DNA from: Tubulanus polymorphus
Taxonomy: Eukaryota > Nemertea > Palaeonemertea > Tubulaniformes > Tubulanidae
Length of the DNA stretch: 64,000 nucleotides
Direction of reading: 5' to 3'
Assembly: GCF_964204645.1 (NCBI RefSeq)
Contig: NC_134029.1
Span: 5,279,001-5,343,000, forward strand
Positions 47,691-64,000 of this stretch are shown here, one piece after another. Positions within the stretch are counted from its first letter, which is position 1, and every line of letters starts with the position of its first letter. Below the pieces are notes generated by a model. It was not told where the DNA came from, made no database searches, and saw only the letters and a program-made list of their open reading frames with translations. The position numbers were made by a program, and so were the translations under genes.

Positions 47691-50047
47691 TCAGGTTTAT
47701 TGAATGAAGAATGCTAAAGAAAAGATTTGAAAATATCTATTACATTAGAATGAAACGGTGTTTAGCTCCTAAGGGGGATCGTCATTTCAAGTGATGCCAA
47801 GCAGTTAGGGATAGATTGTTTATCGCAAACCAGGAATTCACCTATTTTTAAAATAGTATATTTCACAGGCGATGTTTACCTATTTTAAGGAATATTTTTT
47901 AGTTCATTGTCACACAAGGCTAATGCATATAAAAATTATGCAAAGTAAGACTGGCAAGTTAAACTGAAAAACTGGAACAACCAGCATGCGCAAGGGCACT
48001 CGAAAGCCAACAATTTATATTGTTATCTGTATGGCCACTTCAATATTAGGAAACTGATGCCAATAACGCTACTTGAAGTATACTTCGTTGGGCTATAGCA
48101 CTGGCAGTTCATATTATCTATCATTATGGCACATATATACGTGTGTATGTTTCATATCAATATTTATGCATTTTTAATGTATTTAATTTTTACTCGGCAA
48201 AAACGAAACTATTGAAGCACAGGACGGCGCGTGTTTAATGCACGAAGTCGAATAAAAATTCATTCGCCGATGGTATATTACGTCTTGCATTTTAGTGAAA
48301 CGAGAAGAACAATAATTGGTAACTGGGTAATATGTGAACTGGGGCTTTTTCCGTTGTTTTGACCTCCAAAGGATTTTTAAAGGAAAAATTGAACTGTTTC
48401 CCCTACTTGATTTATAATTTGGACAGCAGAGAACACAAATTATTCCTCAGTTTATTTTGCGAGCTTGCAATGTATATGGAGACATGGATCTCCCCTGCGG
48501 GCACGGCTTAAAAGTATCGTCATTATTTTCTTGTTAGGACGTTAGGACTACATTTCAAATTGATCACAGTTTTTCGTCATAAGGGGCCGCTGGCTACCTG
48601 CCTAGTTCAGTCCCAGTTTCATTATCACGTTCACAATAAGCAATCATAGCTAAACTGAACGGTATTGTGTACGGTTTTCTGGTAAAGGGTTTAGTTGCGA
48701 ATCATTAGGCGAATGCGATTTCTACTGTGTTCACTGGATTGGAAGTCTTTCTCGACGGGATGTGCCTATTTAAAGTCTTCATGAACGAATATGAAGTGCT
48801 TTGCACTGCTAGGTGACCTATACGGCCATAATACATTAATCTACTTCGCATACAGGGAATACATACGTATCAAACAGTAATAGTCAATAATATAGTGAAA
48901 ACTAAAAACGTCACATCCTTTAAAAAAGAAAATCATATTTATTCTCATCGCTGAGATCACGAAACGAAACAATGATACAGGCAATAAAAACGTTTCATGT
49001 CCATTTCATTACTTCCTTTCCATTAGACGATTGTTACTTTATGGGAGATCTCAACTAACAGCTCATAAAAATCCTTACAAAATTGAAATCATGCTGCCGG
49101 TCTCATCCACAGTAAGTGCTGAATCAATATCTTCCTTACTGTCCGAAACAGAACCATAAAACAGTAAAAGCAATAACGTACTCGCATGTTATTTTCTGTA
49201 CATGTTTATTTATTACGGTTTTTATCGCTATGTACAATGTTCGGATAAATTTCAACCTTTTCTTTCGGTTGTTTACGCATTTCTATATAATACAATAGAA
49301 AAAAAGAAAGTTACATCTCAAAATACAAAACACCAACATATACAACTCCTGGTTTTCATCACAAAACAGGAAAAACCACAGAGAGCATTGATATATCTTA
49401 TGGGTCTATATTTTCACTTACGTACATACGTTCTATCAAACATACAGCTCGCGGTTTCCAGAAAACGCAAATATTTTGATATGGAAACGAAACTCGAAGG
49501 CATTTTTCAACGACGAAACCGAGTTTTCGCCTTAACTCATACACGGCGCCATCTATCAGAAATGACACGAACTATCAGGAATATGAATACTATGGGTTAA
49601 TTTACTCAAATTATCACATCGAAAATTCTTTCTCTATCACCACCTACAATAAATACTAATTTAAAGTCATCGGAACAATCTAAACACAAAAGTTTTTAAG
49701 AGACATAATCGACATTAAGGGTAGAACAATCATGCATCATGCATGCATACACCTGAAACGTGCATCTATTATCACGACATGATCCATTTTTTCATTCATT
49801 TTCCATCAATTGATAAACATATTTTCATTTCTTTCATCAGTCCTCTAGATTGCGAGAATGTTTTAAAAGGCCATGCGACAATCTAGGACAACGAATTCAC
49901 GCTAGGTACTGCCGAACGAAAATGAACATAAATTCCATCGGTCAGTAAAGCGACGAGAAAGAAAGTTTCCAAGAAATCGAGCTTCGATCAATCACAGAGT
50001 TCAATCATAAATAACATTTTTTGATTCAATAAAAATCATGTTTCAAC

Positions 50048-50105
50048 GCACACACATATATATATATATTCAACTATATATATATATTTATATATACATA
50101 TAAAT
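50048..50105. repeat. (CA)/(TA)n microsatellite
   Basis: Short CA repeats run into interrupted TATATA tracts. Simple sequence in the probable CHD1 3' UTR. Confidence 0.85.
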
Positions 50106-50500
50106 CCCGTATAGAAACGGTATTCAACTATCATACATCATCGTCATACATGCGCCACCTTTAATTCACAATTGATAAAATCATCCGAAACAACACGCTC
50201 CGATATCAATTGGTGAATCACTCCGACACGTTGTCGGAGAGAGATCGCAATCGGAGAAGCACATCACGTATACATAAAAACAACGCAGTTTTTTTTTCAA
50301 ATCGACGACACAGAAAATTTACATTGACGGGGTAAATCAATATTTGCATCAGGAACGCGACACCGGCATATTCCTCCTCTGGCAAGTGAGGATCCACCAG
50401 GTGCGTCAGTAGTGTGCAGTGGTCGTTATAATTCTACTCAAAATTTAAAGAAAACCCAACAACCGATATAAAACTTTAAAAATCCCGGATAAGGATCCAG

Positions 50501-50655
50501 GGCCGAGCTGCATAGTCGTGACATAAGTCCAAATGCGGTCTTTAATTTCAGACTCATTTAGATTTCGGACTAATTTCAGACTGATTTAAGTTCCTAGATT
50601 AGCTAAGATGGTCTTACATTGGTTTTAAAGCTAAGCCATGACTGTGCAACCGGTC
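50501..50655. repeat. MITE-like inverted repeat
   Basis: The left end CCGAGCTGCATAGTCGTGAC and the right end reverse-complemented (CCGGTTGCACAGTCATGGC) are imperfect inverted repeats. Between them lie repeated CAGACT(C/G)ATTT and TTTCGGACTAATTT segments. About 155 bp, non-coding. Confidence 0.55.
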
Positions 50656-50740
50656 ACAGATCTTTTTAAAATCAAGGTCACTGACTAGAAAATGAACTAA
50701 ATTTTCACGATGGAAGACCAACTATCAGTCACACCATCTG

Positions 50741-50810
50741 TTGGGATAGCTTAATGGTAAGGATACGAGAGAGCACAAGAGCATAGCCAGAGGTGGGAAA
50801 AAACCTTTTA
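50741..50810 (+). repeat. tRNA-derived SINE head
   Basis: TAGCTTAATGGTAAGG is a near-consensus pol III A box, and AGAGGTGGGAAAAAACC at the expected distance looks like a decayed B box. No complete tRNA fold is visible. Confidence 0.45.
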
Positions 50811-51278
50811 CAGTCGTGGGCATTCTGAAGTGTATATTCCCACTTACAGCCTTTGTGCATTTAACATCCTAAAAAAATCAAAAAGTTTCACTGCTTTCTC
50901 CTAATCATCCATTAAGTCACCTTTCCAAAAGTAGAAAATATGTCTAACAATATTCACGAACGCGTTTACACTTCTGTGTCAGCAAAGTACGAGTCTCGAA
51001 ACCTGCTTAATTCAGATGTATTCGGATTTTGATTTACCGGGTGCGAATTATTTACAGTTTATAAGCCACTCGGGCTTAAAGAATGGATATCTTACAAACC
51101 GGTTCAATTTCATCGATCAAATTTTATCTGGATTGAACAGGCTGAGCTGTACTAGCATGTTCCGCTTTAAATTCAAATCTTTGGACAAACAGAGGAATCT
51201 AATTTTTTTAGTCATGATTTTGAGATGATTTGACGAAATAAAAACAAAAAAATAAATTTTATAATCAAGCATTTTGTA

Positions 51279-51426
51279 CAGTGGAGCCTTGTTACAACAA
51301 ACTTCACAGGACTAGAAAGTCTCAACCGATAGGTCATTAAATCCTGTATGAAATTAACCAAATTATTTTGTGCAAAATTCTATATTAGTGCATTGTACCA
51401 GAGTTCGTTACAACGAGGTTCCACTG
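51279..51426. mobile_element. pogo/Tigger-like MITE, TA target site
   Basis: The 148 bp element has terminal inverted repeats CAGTGGAGCCTTGTTACAAC and, at the right end reverse-complemented, CAGTGGAACCTCGTTGTAAC. It is flanked by TA (51277-51278 and 51427-51428). CAGTGGAACCTCGTT is a classic pogo/Tigger terminus. It lies in the probable CHD1 3' UTR. Confidence 0.85.
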
Positions 51427-51993
51427 TAGTAGTTTGAAGGACTAACGAAACTCTCGATAAAATGATTTTTACTTTCTATATCTTTATACAAAAGTATGAT
51501 ACACACACGTCACTGCACACGGAATAAAAACAACTAAATTCGACATTTCTTTACACAAACTAAGATCAGTTGAACTGCTCAGTGGTTTTTTCCTATTTAC
51601 AAGTCTATAATATCTCTCTTTTAATTATAAACAAATCTTTCTGTTGTTTGGCATAAAAAGGAATGGTATACGTTAATTATTAAAGCACATTGATTTGATG
51701 TAAACAATATTGGTGTATTTATATTTTATCTCTGCGTTGAGGTCACGTTAGGCAGCCTCTATTCTATTAACACTTCCTACACGTCCGATTAACTGAGATA
51801 TCACTGTTCATATACCGGTATTACTGATTCAATTCCACGCCGGTTCTATCTCTGAACTATCGCGGCCCCGCGCGCACGCGCACATACAAACACACGCATT
51901 TAAAACCATTCCTCCTCAAAAACGCCGATCAATAATCAAATCTATCAATATATAAATATCGCTCTGTTAAACACTGGCCCTGGCAAGCGTGTG

Positions 51994-63902
<11,909 letters not shown>

Positions 63903-64000
63903 CTGAAATTCATGAAATTACAGTAACATCCATGATGAGCTTTCATACTTTATTTTTCACAACAAAATACCATAATTTTCGCATTTTTTTCAAATATTTT

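Larger units (their letters stand above)
44226..49200. other. Intergenic between RGM and CHD1 3' ends
   Basis: About 5 kb separate the inferred 3' ends of the two convergent genes. The open frames at 45145-45670 and 46235-46600 show no family resemblance, no splice support and no coding signature, so I do not call them. A SINE-like fragment lies at 47607-47690. Otherwise the interval is AT-rich and featureless to reading. Confidence 0.5.
49205..51993 (-). other. Probable CHD1 3' UTR
   Basis: AT-rich non-coding sequence follows the CHD1 stop on the minus strand. The nearest strong minus-strand AATAAA (plus TTTATT) that I find lies at about 49205-49212, giving a 3' UTR near 2.8 kb. The interval holds AT microsatellites (50048-50105), two MITEs (50501-50655, 51279-51426) and a SINE-like head (50741-50810). 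The exact end is not determinable here. Confidence 0.4.

Overview
The window is animal nuclear DNA. It is AT-rich, has large introns with GT/AG boundaries, and carries many short non-autonomous DNA-transposon remnants. Four conserved bilaterian protein genes can be reconstructed exon by exon. I see no operons, CRISPR arrays, rRNA, phage or viral coding regions. The invertebrate-style single RGM and single CHD1 genes, together with the compact 5-15 kb gene sizes, fit a lophotrochozoan-like or other invertebrate genome. Species is not determinable from sequence reading alone.

Layout. (1) 191-4449, minus: a complete 13-exon SLC23 nucleobase/ascorbate transporter, 607 aa by my splice model. (2) 4450-9880: intergenic and rich in repeats, with inverted repeats, a ~598 bp element with 17 bp terminal repeats, and a two-copy 315 bp tandem repeat. 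(3) 9884-13795, plus: a complete 12-exon PDIA3/ERp57 thiol oxidoreductase, 489 aa, ending KSEL. (4) 13.8-29.4 kb: a ~15 kb stretch with no supportable gene, holding two long hairpins and possible regulatory motifs. (5) 29.4-44.2 kb, plus: a repulsive guidance molecule (RGM) gene. It has a TATA-containing putative promoter, a possible small first coding exon, a signal-peptide exon, the RGM N-domain/partial vWF-D exon with the FGDPH autocleavage site, a 7.8 kb intron, and a terminal exon ending in a GPI-anchor signal. A polyadenylation signal lies near 44.2 kb. (6) 44.2-49.2 kb: intergenic. (7) 49.2-63.9 kb, minus: the 3' two thirds of CHD1, from the end of helicase lobe 1 to the C-terminus, 19 exons including a phase-neutral candidate cassette exon. 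The upstream exons lie outside the window.

The most notable organisational point is that RGM and CHD1 are tail-to-tail neighbours. In human, RGMB-CHD1 (chr 5) and RGMA-CHD2 (chr 15) are neighbours in the same convergent orientation. That suggests an ancestral bilaterian linkage older than the vertebrate genome duplications, possibly held together by RGM regulatory DNA. The large gene-poor region upstream of RGM and its large second intron would be the places to look for that DNA. The other two genes, SLC23 and PDIA3, look like ordinary housekeeping or physiological neighbours with no evident functional link. One point of interest is an altered signature motif in the transporter.
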